This document shows positions 36,278-48,396 of a stretch of DNA of 64,000 bases, piece by piece. The stretch covers positions 1,161,230 through 1,225,229 of the forward strand of contig NZ_JASJAP010000001.1 of assembly GCF_030066995.1 (NCBI RefSeq), in the 5' to 3' direction. Each line of letters starts with the position of its first letter. Position 1 is the first letter of the stretch. The notes under the pieces are model-generated. The model was not told where the DNA came from, made no database searches, and saw nothing but the letters and a program-made list of their open reading frames with translations. This DNA is from Erythrobacter sp. (GTDB taxonomy: Bacteria > Pseudomonadota > Alphaproteobacteria > Sphingomonadales > Sphingomonadaceae). Made by a program: the position numbers and the translations under genes.

Positions 36278-37946
36278 ATGACCAAAACCGCGCATTCCCC
36301 TTGCACCACGAAGGCTCGTCTCGAAGTCCGCCAGGCCAAGCTCAAGGACATACGGGCCATCGGCGATCTGGTGCGCCGCGCCTATGATGACCTGCCCACT
36401 TAAACTCAGGGCGAAATCAGGGGGCAGATCAACAACTACCCCGAGGGCTGCTTTGTCGCGAAGCTCGATGGCAGGATTGTCGGCTATTGCGCCTCGATGC
36501 GGCTCGACCAGAAGGTCGCGTTTGCGAACCACACCTGGGATGAGGTGACAGGCAACGGGTTCGGGTCGCGCCACGATCCCACCGGCGACTGGCTGTACGG
36601 TTATGAAATGTGCGTTGACCCAAAGGTCCGCGGCACCCGGCTTGGGCGGCGCCTTTACGAAGAACGGCGTGCGCTGGCGGAGCGTCGATCTTACAGGGAT
36701 CGTCTTTGGCGGCCGTATGCCCGGCTACGCGCGCGCAAAGCGTCGCAAGACCAACCGCGCCGAGACGCTGTACGAATATCTGGACCTTGTGCTGGAAAAC
36801 CGGATTCACGATCAGGTCCTGCGCTTTCAACTCGCCAACGGGTTTGAGCCTCAGGGCGTCCTGGCGAAATACCTGCCCGAGGACAAAGCCTCGCGCGGGA
36901 ACGCGGTGCGCATGGTCTGGCGCAACCCATATGTCGGCAGCGACGCGCCGCCCAGGCATCGCCTGCCGCGCGATGTCGAAAGCGTCCGGATAGCCTCGTG
37001 CCAGTTGCAGGCGCGCGCCGTTAGCGACTTCGACGAATTCATGAAACAAGTGGAATATTTCGTTGATGTCGCTTCCGATTACGAAAGCGACTTCATCGTC
37101 CTTCCCGAGCTGTTCACGTTGATGCTGCTTTCGGCCGAGGAGCAGGAGCTCAGCTCGCTCGAAGCGATCGAGCGCCTGTCCGAATACACGCCGCGAATCC
37201 GCACACGTCTTTCAGAGCTCGCGCTTTCCTTCAATATCAACATCATCGGCGGGTCTCACCCGACGCGCATGCCCGATGGGGATATTCATAATGTAGCGTA
37301 TGTGTGCCTGCGCGACGGCTCGATCCACGCCCGGGAAAAGATCCATCCCACCCCCAACGAGGCCTATTGGTGGAACATAAAGGGCGGCGACAGCATTGAC
37401 GCCATCCCCACCGATTGCGGACCGGTGGGGGTGCTGATCTACTATGACAGCGAGTTTCCCGAACTCGCGCGGCGCCTCGTCGACGAAGGCGCGCGGATCA
37501 TCTTTGTCCCCTTCTGCACCGATTCGCGTCAGGGCTACATGCGCGTGCGCTATTGCGCGCAGGCCTGCGCAATCGAAAACCAGTGCTACGTCGTGATGTG
37601 CGGCAATGTCGGCAATCTGCCGAATGTAGCCAACATGGACATCCAGTACGCGCAAAGCTGTATCCTGACCCCCTGCGACTTTCCGTTCGCACGCGACGGG
37701 ATCGCGGCCGAAGCGAGCGAAGATGTCGAAACGCTGACGGTCAGCGATGTTAATCTGGCCGATCTGAGCTGGGCACGGGCGGAGGGCACGGTCCAGAACC
37801 TCGCGGATCGCCGGTTTGATCTCTACAGAATCGAATGGGACAAACGCGTCGGCAACATTACTCAACCGTTGGGAGACGATGAACGCTCGGATGCGGCCCC
37901 GGCTGCGATGCCTTCAAGAGAGGCCACGGGACACGCGAAAGGGTGA
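36278..37946 (+). pseudogene. Degraded GNAT acetyltransferase / carbon-nitrogen hydrolase fusion gene
   Basis: Originally a bifunctional protein with an N-terminal GNAT domain and a C-terminal nitrilase-family amidohydrolase. Three lesions are visible. (1) TAA at 36401-36403 breaks the GNAT part after DDLPT; the frame continues with TQGEIRGQINNYPEG, so one codon (probably Tyr) became stop. (2) Around 36683-36687 two bases seem lost, because the continuation DLTGIVFGGRMPGYARAKRR is in another frame. (3) In the nitrilase part the usual catalytic Cys of the GVLICYD motif is Tyr (GVLIYYDSEFPEL, codon 37440-37442), while the Glu (VLPELF) and Lys (REKIHPTP) of the triad remain. The downstream 980 bp are open and could still give a protein lacking its nucleophile. 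Confidence 0.85.
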
Positions 37947-38009
37947 CGCGCATCGCGCCTTTGCTGCGCCTGCGTGACAGCCTCGTATTGGACCGCTAGT
38001 TCAATCAGT

Positions 38010-39761
38010 ATGGCCGGCGAGCTCACAGTCACGACGGAAATCAAGGACGCTCTTGTCATTCTTGGCGCGGCGGGCATCGTTATCCCGGTCTTCGCGCGCT
38101 TTCGCGTAACCCCGATTATCGGGTTCATCGTTATCGGTGTGCTGGTCGGCCCTTATGGCCTGGGTACCTGGGCCAGCGAGATCGCGATAATTGATGCCAT
38201 AACCATATCCGATCCAGCCCGATTAGCGCCGTTTGCCGATTTCGGGATTATCCTTTTGCTGTTCGCGATCGGCCTTGAGCTAAGCTTCAACCGACTGTGG
38301 CAGATGCGAAAGCTTGTGTTCGGGCTCGGCTCGCTCGAAATCCTGATCATCGGCAGCTGCGGTGCGGCGTTTCTCTACTTTGTAAACGGTATGGACCGCA
38401 CCGGCGCTCTTGCGCTCGGTTTTGCGCTCGCTTTCTCATCCACCGCGATTGTGCTGCCGATCTCGGGGACGCGCAGCCAGGTGGGCAAAGCGGCGCTTTC
38501 GATGCTTTTGTTCGAAGACATCATGATCGTACCGATCATCTTCATTCTCGGCGCGCTCGCTCCCAACGCGCAGGCCGACGGGGTGAGCGGTATGGTTACG
38601 ACGCTTTGGCAAGGCGGCCTCGTCGTGGGGTTGCTGCTTGTCCTCGGTCGCTTTGCCCTGCCCCGGCTCTTCAGCCAGGCGGCGCGCACCAAGAGCCCCG
38701 AGGTCTTCCTTGCTGCCACGTTGCTTGTGGTGATCGGATCGAGTCTGGCGACCGGCGCCACGGGTCTTTCGCCGATCGTGGGCGCGCTTATTGCGGGCCT
38801 CCTGATTGCGGAGACCGAATACCACGGAGAGATCGAGAGCATCATCGAACCCTTCAAGGGCCTCGCGCTCGGCATCTTCCTCATCACGATCGGGATGAGT
38901 ATTGATCTGCGCACGATCTGGAGCATGCTGGGCGAGTTGACCGTCGCGGTTGTCGGCATCCTGGTCTTCAAGGCGGTCATCACCGGCATTCTGCTTCGAC
39001 TGATGGGAGCGCGCCGCAGTACGGCAACGGAGACCGGCGTGCTCATGGCGAGCCCGTCGGAGACGACCCTCATCGTTCTCGCCGCGGCCACATCGGCGTT
39101 GGTTGTAGACCGCGAGACGGCCCAGTTTTGGCAGATAGTCACCGCGATCGGCCTCACCGTCACCCCGCTTCTTGCCAAGCTGGGCCGGGTCATCGCGCGC
39201 CGGGTGGAGGCGGCCCCGGAACTTGACGAAGACGATCGGCACGAAGCGCGCACGATCATCGTCGGGGGCGGTCGCGTCGGGCTTTTGGTCGCCGATATGA
39301 TGGACAAGCACGGCCAGTCTCATGTCATCCTCGATTCCGACCCCGACACGATCCTGGCGGCCAACCGCAAAGGGTACCGCGCGCTCTTCGGCGACGCTTC
39401 TCGCGGCGACGCGTTGTCGCGACTGGGTGTCGAGAATTCGCCCGCTGTCGTGCTGACGATGGACCAACCCGTTCTCGCCCAGCGGCTAACCGCAAAACTG
39501 CGCGCGGAGTACCCCGAGCTCCTCATCGTCGTGCGTGCGCGCGACACGGACCACGCCGCCGCGCTCTACCGCGCGGGCGCCAGCCACGCCGTGCCGGAAA
39601 ACCTCGAAAGCTCGCTCCAGCTCTCCGAAGCGGTGCTCGTTGACATAGGTGTCGCAATGGGTCCGGTCATTGCCTCGATCCACGAGAAACGCGATGAATA
39701 TCGCGAACGGATCGAAACGGAGGGCGGCCTCGAGACAAAACCGAAACTGCGGCCGTCCTAA
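38010..39761 (+). CDS. Kef-type CPA2 cation:proton antiporter with TrkA-N domain
   Basis: A membrane potassium or sodium/proton antiporter of the KefB/KefC class. About 583 residues: 12 or so membrane helices over residues 10-390 with FRVTPIIGFIVIGVLVGP and LALAFSSTAIVLPIS, followed by a cytosolic TrkA-N Rossmann domain (IIVGGGRVGLLVADMM) that senses NAD(H) or, in Kef, glutathione conjugates. No KefF/KefG ancillary gene is adjacent. ATG at 38010 is preferred; GTG at 37974 would add 12 residues. Neither has a good ribosome binding site. Confidence 0.88.
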   Translation: MAGELTVTTEIKDALVILGAAGIVIPVFARFRVTPIIGFIVIGVLVGPYGLGTWASEIAIIDAITISDPARLAPFADFGIILLLFAIGLELSFNRLWQMRKLVFGLGSLEILIIGSCGAAFLYFVNGMDRTGALALGFALAFSSTAIVLPISGTRSQVGKAALSMLLFEDIMIVPIIFILGALAPNAQADGVSGMVTTLWQGGLVVGLLLVLGRFALPRLFSQAARTKSPEVFLAATLLVVIGSSLATGATGLSPIVGALIAGLLIAETEYHGEIESIIEPFKGLALGIFLITIGMSIDLRTIWSMLGELTVAVVGILVFKAVITGILLRLMGARRSTATETGVLMASPSETTLIVLAAATSALVVDRETAQFWQIVTAIGLTVTPLLAKLGRVIARRVEAAPELDEDDRHEARTIIVGGGRVGLLVADMMDKHGQSHVILDSDPDTILAANRKGYRALFGDASRGDALSRLGVENSPAVVLTMDQPVLAQRLTAKLRAEYPELLIVVRARDTDHAAALYRAGASHAVPENLESSLQLSEAVLVDIGVAMGPVIASIHEKRDEYRERIETEGGLETKPKLRPS

Positions 39762-39766
39762 GCCCG

Positions 39767-40390
39767 TCAGTCTGGCCAGGCCAATCGGGTAAGCCTGACC
39801 ACGAGTCCTCCATCGCCTGTGAATACCTTGGGTTCACCGACCTCGATCTCGACAGGCTGGTTTATCCACGAGGTGTCGGTCCGATCGACACCGCAATCCG
39901 GCGCGCGGCGCGCCCAGAAGGTCTTGAGACGGAACCGGTAACCCTCCTCCAGATCGACCGGAGCAAGGCTCAGAACCACGCCGCTGTTGCGCGTCGCAAT
40001 CCGCCGCTTGGAGAAGTCGCATTGCGAGTCGATATCGCGCAGATCCGTCTCGATGCGCGCACCGTTATACTCAGCGAGATGCAAATCTCCCGCCCACAAC
40101 AGACGGCCAGCGCCCGAAATCTCGGCGCGGAACAGGAAATTCTGCTGCGACGTGTTGCGCCTCGGCGTGTCAGTCAGCACGTGGTAATTCGGGATTGGTC
40201 GCGGCTTGTCGCTGTCGCGCGGAGCGTGGACCTGCGCCTGCGAGGGAGCGCCAAGCGCGGCGGCGCAGCCGGCAGCGATGGCTGCTCTCAAAAACGCATC
40301 AGCCGCCCGCCTTGCCGCCCGACCCGATGTGACGCCGGCGCCGTGAGCCCTTGTTTCAGCGGCGCGTGAGCTCCACACGCAAGCCTCCAT
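39767..40390 (-). CDS. Exported protein, paralogue 1 of a tandem pair
   Basis: Roughly 207 residues with a probable signal peptide (AFLRAAIAAGCAAALGAPSQAQ) and a beta-rich mature part. It shares a full-length pattern with the next gene upstream: LLWAGDLHLAEYNGARIETDLRDIDSQC against ELWSGELSIANYRGASVRINVDDIDPRC, and GDGGLVVRLTR at the end against GDGGLRVELTR. Function unknown. The start is uncertain because the N-terminus overlaps the upstream gene's stop; 40390 gives an ATG before the signal region, though a downstream start is possible. Confidence 0.7.
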   Translation of the reverse strand: MEACVWSSRAAETRAHGAGVTSGRAARRAADAFLRAAIAAGCAAALGAPSQAQVHAPRDSDKPRPIPNYHVLTDTPRRNTSQQNFLFRAEISGAGRLLWAGDLHLAEYNGARIETDLRDIDSQCDFSKRRIATRNSGVVLSLAPVDLEEGYRFRLKTFWARRAPDCGVDRTDTSWINQPVEIEVGEPKVFTGDGGLVVRLTRLAWPD

Positions 40391-40907
40391 CGCCTTCCAG
40401 CGTCTTGGTCTCGTTGGCGGGCAGTTCAACCTGCAAGTCAAAACCCGTCGCGCGCGATCCCATTTCCGCGCACGTGTTCGATGGCCGGGTCCATGTCACA
40501 TCGACCTTGTATCGATCGGACCGCTGTTGCTGGCGCACCGGGTTGATCCGGAATTCGACGCCGTTTCGGCGCATGGCGTAGTTGCGCGGGTCGATCGGGC
40601 AACGCGGATCGATGTCATCCACGTTGATGCGCACACTCGCGCCTCGGTAGTTCGCGATCGATAGCTCTCCAGACCAGAGCTCGGCGCTCCCTCCGAAGAC
40701 ACGGACAAAGACGCTCTCTACGCGAGACTCGTCGCTCCGGGCCTGAGGTCGCGCGCGGGATGGCGCAGGCTCAGGGATCGTCTGAACGGTCTCGATCGGC
40801 GGCGGTGGGGGAGCCGGACGCTTATCCTGCGCGGCCAAAGGCGCGGCCAGAGCGAATGCGAGGCTGGAATGAAAAACAACACGCAAGAGGTTTGACCGTT
40901 TGAACAT
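40356..40907 (-). CDS. Exported protein, paralogue 2 of a tandem pair
   Basis: A 183-residue protein with signal peptide (LLRVVFHSSLAFALAAPLAAQ), a Pro-rich linker (RPAPPPPPIETVQTIPEPAP), then the same beta-rich domain as its downstream neighbour, with conserved cysteines at DIDPRCP and PSNTCAE. GGGGAG lies 8 nt before the ATG. The two genes overlap by about 35 bp and are probably translated together. I do not recognise a known family. Confidence 0.78.
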   Translation of the reverse strand: MFKRSNLLRVVFHSSLAFALAAPLAAQDKRPAPPPPPIETVQTIPEPAPSRARPQARSDESRVESVFVRVFGGSAELWSGELSIANYRGASVRINVDDIDPRCPIDPRNYAMRRNGVEFRINPVRQQQRSDRYKVDVTWTRPSNTCAEMGSRATGFDLQVELPANETKTLEGDGGLRVELTRR

Positions 40908-40994
40908 CGCATAAACTCCCCAAGACCGATGCTTACTGCACTTTAAAAACTATAGTTGGATTGCTTCCAAAGCGTTGACGCAGTTGCCCGACCC

Positions 40995-43670
<2,676 letters not shown>

Positions 43671-43958
43671 GATGACCATGCAGGTAAGCAATCGCGCCCT
43701 AACCGACAAGCCGAAGCGTGCCGCTCATGCGCGGCGGCGCGGCGCTGTTTCGCACGCACAACAGTCTCGCGCACCGGACACTTTGCGCGTCCGAGCATTC
43801 CTTGCATCGTCAGGGTCCCGCCAAAGGCGTCATGGACAAACGAAAAACCGACGCCAAGCAAGCTTCTCGGGGAAGAAAGCTCACCTGACGCCGGTGTTCC
43901 GATTGTCCGGACGCTTCGAGCAGGTCCACTTTCGGCCCAGCGAACGTCCGCTTGAGGA

Positions 43959-45023
43959 TCAGTTGTCGGCTTCCGCGTCCGGACCCGTCATCATTTCCTC
44001 GGCAACCTCGTCGGTCTTACCGCGAATAGCGGCTTCCAACTTGGCGCAAGTCTCTGGATTTTCTTTCAGATAGACCTTGGCGTTTTCACGCCCCTGGCCG
44101 ATCCGCACGCTGTCATACGAATACCAGCTGCCCGATTTCTCGACGATGCCCGCCTTGACCCCGAGATCGAGAATTTCGCCGATCTTCGAAATGCCCTCGC
44201 CGTACATGATGTCGAACTCGACCTGCTTGAACGGCGGCGCGACCTTGTTCTTGACCACCTTTACGCGGGTCGAGTTGCCGATCACCTCGTCGCGGTCCTT
44301 GATCTGACCGGTCCGACGGATGTCGAGACGTACGCTGGCGTAGAACTTGAGCGCGTTGCCGCCCGTCGTCGTCTCGGGGTTGCCGTACATCACGCCGATC
44401 TTCATCCGCAATTGGTTGATGAAGATCACCATACACTTGGAGCGGTTGATCGACCCGGTCAGTTTGCGCAGGCTTTGAGACATGAGCCGCGCCTGAAGGC
44501 CGACATGGCTATCGCCCATCTCGCCTTCGATTTCAGCGCGCGGGACAAGCGCCGCGACCGAGTCGACCACCAGCACATCAATCGCGTTTGAGCGCACGAG
44601 AGTGTCAGTGATCTCCAGCGCCTGTTCACCCGTATCAGGCTGCGAGACGATCAGTTCATCGATATCGACACCCAGCTTCTTGGCATAGACGGGATCAAGC
44701 GCGTGCTCGGCGTCGACGAAGGCTGCCGTGCCGCCTGCTTTTTGCGCTTCGGCAATGCAGTGCAAGGCAAGCGTCGTCTTGCCCGAGCTTTCAGGCCCGT
44801 AAACCTCAATGACGCGGCCCTTGGGCAGACCGCCAATCCCAAGCGCAATGTCGAGCCCGAGCGAGCCGGTGGAAATCGCTTCGACCTCCATCGCCTCCTT
44901 CGAGCCCAGCTTCATCGCCGACCCCTTGCCAAACGCGCGATCGATTTGTGCGAGCGCGGCATCAAGCGCTTTTTGACGGTCCACTTCCTTACCCTTCTCT
45001 ACCAACTTCAGTTGCGCAGACAT
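43959..45023 (-). CDS. recA: RecA recombinase
   Basis: Recombinase and activator of LexA self-cleavage. The 354-residue product has Walker [14 protein letters not shown], Walker B region [12 protein letters not shown], the L1/L2 loops ([43 protein letters not shown]) and a short acidic tail (GPDAEADN). The ATG has a strong AAGGAGGT 6 nt upstream. An SOS box lies about 100 bp upstream of the start. Confidence 0.98.
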   Translation of the reverse strand: MSAQLKLVEKGKEVDRQKALDAALAQIDRAFGKGSAMKLGSKEAMEVEAISTGSLGLDIALGIGGLPKGRVIEVYGPESSGKTTLALHCIAEAQKAGGTAAFVDAEHALDPVYAKKLGVDIDELIVSQPDTGEQALEITDTLVRSNAIDVLVVDSVAALVPRAEIEGEMGDSHVGLQARLMSQSLRKLTGSINRSKCMVIFINQLRMKIGVMYGNPETTTGGNALKFYASVRLDIRRTGQIKDRDEVIGNSTRVKVVKNKVAPPFKQVEFDIMYGEGISKIGEILDLGVKAGIVEKSGSWYSYDSVRIGQGRENAKVYLKENPETCAKLEAAIRGKTDEVAEEMMTGPDAEADN

Positions 45024-45119
45024 CGCATGACCTCCTTGTGTTGCCTAGAGCGGATGAAGGGGTTTTAACCGTCCTTTTTCCGTTCCGATGGGCTACGATG
45101 TATCGGGTTTGTTCCTTTA

Positions 45120-45134
45120 GAACAAGGGGGGAAC
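45120..45134 (-). promoter_or_regulatory. SOS (LexA) box upstream of recA
   Basis: On the minus strand it reads GTTC-CCCCCTT-GTTC, the alphaproteobacterial GTTC-N7-GTTC operator, 97 bp before the recA ATG. A partly overlapping palindrome TTGTTC-CTTTA-GAACAA (45109-45125) shares one half-site. Confidence 0.82.
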
Positions 45135-45157
45135 GAAATTTATTTTCCAACAGGCTT

Positions 45158-46771
45158 TCAAGGAAGGACGGCGCTGCGCAATTTCCAGTCGTAGGTGCGC
45201 GTCGCATTGGCCGGGATGGTCACCTCGACGCTGTCATCGCCATTCTTCAGTCGCACTTTGCCCCGGCCAAAGCGGATATCGAAGTCGCCGCCCCACCCCA
45301 GATTGAGGCGCATTTTTATCGGATGCGGATTGGCGTTGGTGATTTCCGCGCGCATCTTGCGCCATTTGCGCCCCTCTTCGTCGAAATCCTCTTCTCCAAT
45401 TCGCGCGCACTTCGCAAAGACTTGCCCGCTTTCCTCAAGGTCCAGTTCCACATCCTGTCCGCGAGCAAAATCCCGCAGACTGGTAAACGCGGCAAGCTGT
45501 GGGCCACGCGGGTCGGGTTCGAACAAGGTCATCGCGCCTTGCGGCAGCGCGATGCCCAAACCCTTCTTCCGCTCATTCTTCGTCACAAGCCGCATGCCTG
45601 CCGGGCTCGGCTCATCGAAATTCCCGATCCACTGATAGGCCGAGCATTCAGACACATACAGAAAGCTACCCCTAACCTTATCCTTGTTCAGGAAGGCGAC
45701 CTGCTTGAGCCCGTTGGCCGACACGTCGACGCGTTTGGGAACACGGAACAGCTTGAGATCGCCGAGATCTTCTTCCGTGGCGGTCACAACCGAGGCGGAA
45801 GACTCCATCATGAGGTTGGGTTCAGCTCGGCGCGAACCAGTCACGACTATCCTGTCGGAATCACCCATGGGCTCCATTGGTGCAGGTGACGCAAGAAGCG
45901 ACACGGGTGAGCCGGTTGAGGTGCTGCCCAACGGAAAGCAGCTCAGACGCAGCGGGCTCGCGACGGGGGGTTCAGAAAGACTTTCGAAATCGGTTTCGAT
46001 ATTGAGTTCGCCCGCCACGATCTGCAATTTGGCGTTGCGAAAGCTCTGGGCGTTGTCGTTGACCAGCGAGAGCCAGCTCAGCCATTCCATCGTGAATTCG
46101 CGTCCGCGGGCTTTTTCGCCCATCGTCGCAACATAATCGGCCTGCCAGTCAAAACCCCAGGAGAGATAGGTGAGCGTCACCTCATAGGTCCCAGCACTCT
46201 CTGAGCGCGTGTCGACCGAGAAGACCGGCTTGGCGAACAGGCCATCGGGCACCCGGTCGAATGTGAGCTTTTCGGCAAGCCCCGAACAGCGCACGGCTTC
46301 GAACCCTCGCGAGGTTTGCAGGACAAGTCCCCCATCGGCCCGCGTGCGCACGATCGCTTCCTCGCTCACGGGCTGGCCGGTCGCACGATTAGTGCGCGTG
46401 ATCGTCACCCTGTTGCCAAGAGCGCCGTTGACGAGAGCGGCGGGCGACAAGAGCTCAGCGTTGCGATTCTTTTCGATCGTGCCGCCCGGCAATCCCGTCA
46501 CGATCGCGCTGACGCCGATCATGCCTTCGGCAACGCCGATGAAGCGAACGGTGGACGCTCCTTTGGGCAAGGTGACCTTGCGCGTTTCACTGATCAGAGC
46601 AAAGCCTTGGGGGTAGTCCCGATCCATCTCGTCATATTGCGATCGTTCCGGATCCCGGTAGATCGTGACGGACAGGTCCAAAGGCGCGGAGGCGTCGACC
46701 ACTTCGCGGGCCTGCGCGGTGCATGGGCCGAAGAGCGCGAGCGCTCCGAAGAAGAGGGCGGCGAGCCGCAT
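45158..46771 (-). CDS. DUF4139 exported protein, first of a tandem pair
   Basis: A 537-residue protein with signal peptide (MRLAALFFGALALFGPCTAQA) and a DUF4139 body (TYLSWGFDWQADYVA, GLKQVAFLNKDKV, NLGWGGDFDIRFGRGKV, ATRTYDWKL end). Residues 306-315, DRIVVTGSRR, look like the plug motif that opens many TonB-dependent receptors; they lie in a low-complexity loop before EEDLGDLKLFRVP. The family's function is unknown; mucoidy and adhesion have been proposed for distant members. The paralogue is directly upstream. Confidence 0.82.
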   Translation of the reverse strand: MRLAALFFGALALFGPCTAQAREVVDASAPLDLSVTIYRDPERSQYDEMDRDYPQGFALISETRKVTLPKGASTVRFIGVAEGMIGVSAIVTGLPGGTIEKNRNAELLSPAALVNGALGNRVTITRTNRATGQPVSEEAIVRTRADGGLVLQTSRGFEAVRCSGLAEKLTFDRVPDGLFAKPVFSVDTRSESAGTYEVTLTYLSWGFDWQADYVATMGEKARGREFTMEWLSWLSLVNDNAQSFRNAKLQIVAGELNIETDFESLSEPPVASPLRLSCFPLGSTSTGSPVSLLASPAPMEPMGDSDRIVVTGSRRAEPNLMMESSASVVTATEEDLGDLKLFRVPKRVDVSANGLKQVAFLNKDKVRGSFLYVSECSAYQWIGNFDEPSPAGMRLVTKNERKKGLGIALPQGAMTLFEPDPRGPQLAAFTSLRDFARGQDVELDLEESGQVFAKCARIGEEDFDEEGRKWRKMRAEITNANPHPIKMRLNLGWGGDFDIRFGRGKVRLKNGDDSVEVTIPANATRTYDWKLRSAVLP

Positions 46772-46788
46772 AACCGTTCCCCGCGCGT

Positions 46789-48303
46789 CTAGTAGCGGGT
46801 CTCGTACACGACGCGTACCTCGCGACGGGTGTTGGCGGGTACGGAAATCGTGTATTTGCGCCGCGCGTAATCAAGCTGCTCGCCAGGCACGTCTTCGCTC
46901 ACGACACGGTAGTCATACGCCCACCAGTATCGGCCAAGGCCGGTTTGCGTAAGTTCCACGTCGATAGGCTCGTCCTTCGCGTTGGTGAGCGTGTAGCGCA
47001 TCGTCGTGCGGTAGAATGTCTTGTTGCGAAGACGCTCGGTCACGCCGCGCCTGACGAGTTTATCGTTCTCATCATAGACGCGAAAGCGAGCGGTTTTTTC
47101 CCATTCGCTCTCGGTAATTCTCTCCCGTTTCTCGAGTTCTGACTGGACCGTTATGTCGAACGCATCGCCGGTGACCAGCGTAAGTTCGCTGCCCATCGGC
47201 GTGTGGCTGATGCGATTCTCGCCGATAAACTGCGGAGTGCCCTGGCTGTCACGCTGGTAGAACCGCACTGCGCCCGCTGGCAGAGCATCGCCCAGCCCCT
47301 GATCTCTCGAGGAAGAGAAACTGATCGCGCTGGATACATTTTGCGGATTCTCATCGTTCTGACGCCAGCCCACCGAGATCGAATAGACCTTGCGAGCGGG
47401 CACGCCTTGCACATCGAGGAAGCTCACCTGCTTCGTCTGCGCTTTGGCCACCGTGGTGCGACCGCTGATCGGGTAGAGGTAGAAATCGCCCAAACGCTCA
47501 CGATCCGCACTTTCCGTGCCCGCGCGAGTCAAGCCGCGATTGCCGAAACTGCGCGCGCGCGAACCGCTTGGATTACCCGCGACCAGCAGGGTATCCGCGT
47601 TATGGAACGTCGTTCCCGAGTTGTTGGTGAGGGTCACCCAGCCCTGCATGTCGATCGAATCGTCGCGCTCGTTGTAGAGCGCCACGTAATCCGCGCTCCA
47701 GCCAAGCCCACTCGAGAGATAGCGCAAGGATACCGGACGCGTTCCGGCTCTTTCGCTGTCGAGGCGCACGGACAGGGTGGGCCGCGCGCGCAGGTTGGGT
47801 GGCACGCGGTCGAATATCACACGAACCGGCAGACCATCATCGCGCAGCACCTCGATCCGATCGCCAATCTGGATGACCACCCCGCCTGCCGTCGAGAGCA
47901 CCTTGGCTCGCTCACGCGTCTCGACCCCCGTTGCAGGATTGGTGCGCAGCAGCGTGACGGTTTGGCCGATGGCCTTTTCCATCATCTTTGTGGGCGTAAG
48001 GAGATCGTAGTCGAAGTTCTGTTCTACGATTGTCGTAGCGGGCGCGAAAAAGCTGAGCGTTTCCGGACGAATGCGCGCGGAAACGTCGGGAAACTCGATC
48101 CGGCTTTCCCCGTTGGCGATGTCGAGCTCGCGTATATCCTGAATGAGCGCGAGGTCGCGATTATAGATCGTAAGCGAGACATCGCCCTGCTGCGTTTCAT
48201 CGGGATCAGGGACCGATTGCGCGAAGGCGGCGGCGCTGCAAACTCCCGACAACGAAATCGCAGCCAGACGCAGCGCATCTCTCTTCGTGAAAACAATCAT
48301 CAT
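46789..48303 (-). CDS. DUF4139 exported protein, second of a tandem pair
   Basis: A 504-residue DUF4139 protein with signal peptide (RLAAISLSGVCSAAAFAQ), N-terminal DUF4140-like part (VSLTIYNRDLALIQDIRELDIANGES), then SLRYLSSGLGWSADYVALYNE and the C-terminal beta-domain (VSVPANTRREVRVVYETRY). Start at 48303 is chosen because GGGAGGGGG precedes it by a few bases. Lies 17 bp upstream of its paralogue; both are on the minus strand and probably form one transcript. Confidence 0.84.
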   Translation of the reverse strand: MMIVFTKRDALRLAAISLSGVCSAAAFAQSVPDPDETQQGDVSLTIYNRDLALIQDIRELDIANGESRIEFPDVSARIRPETLSFFAPATTIVEQNFDYDLLTPTKMMEKAIGQTVTLLRTNPATGVETRERAKVLSTAGGVVIQIGDRIEVLRDDGLPVRVIFDRVPPNLRARPTLSVRLDSERAGTRPVSLRYLSSGLGWSADYVALYNERDDSIDMQGWVTLTNNSGTTFHNADTLLVAGNPSGSRARSFGNRGLTRAGTESADRERLGDFYLYPISGRTTVAKAQTKQVSFLDVQGVPARKVYSISVGWRQNDENPQNVSSAISFSSSRDQGLGDALPAGAVRFYQRDSQGTPQFIGENRISHTPMGSELTLVTGDAFDITVQSELEKRERITESEWEKTARFRVYDENDKLVRRGVTERLRNKTFYRTTMRYTLTNAKDEPIDVELTQTGLGRYWWAYDYRVVSEDVPGEQLDYARRKYTISVPANTRREVRVVYETRY

Positions 48304-48396
48304 CACCCCCTCCCGAAACAACCGCCGCTTCAGCATGTTGGACAAGGGTGTATGTAAAATGAACAGGCGCCGGCGATGACAATCGCCAGGCAGAAA

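Noticed and set aside
38436..39467. Long minus-strand open frame opposite the antiporter gene
   Set aside because: Antisense to a clear Kef-type antiporter; the product is Arg/Asp/His-rich and has no recognisable domain.
43671..43958. Small gene in the 288-bp gap between alaS and recA
   Set aside because: Open frames here are short, lack ribosome binding sites and have no protein-like composition; no RNA gene was recognised.
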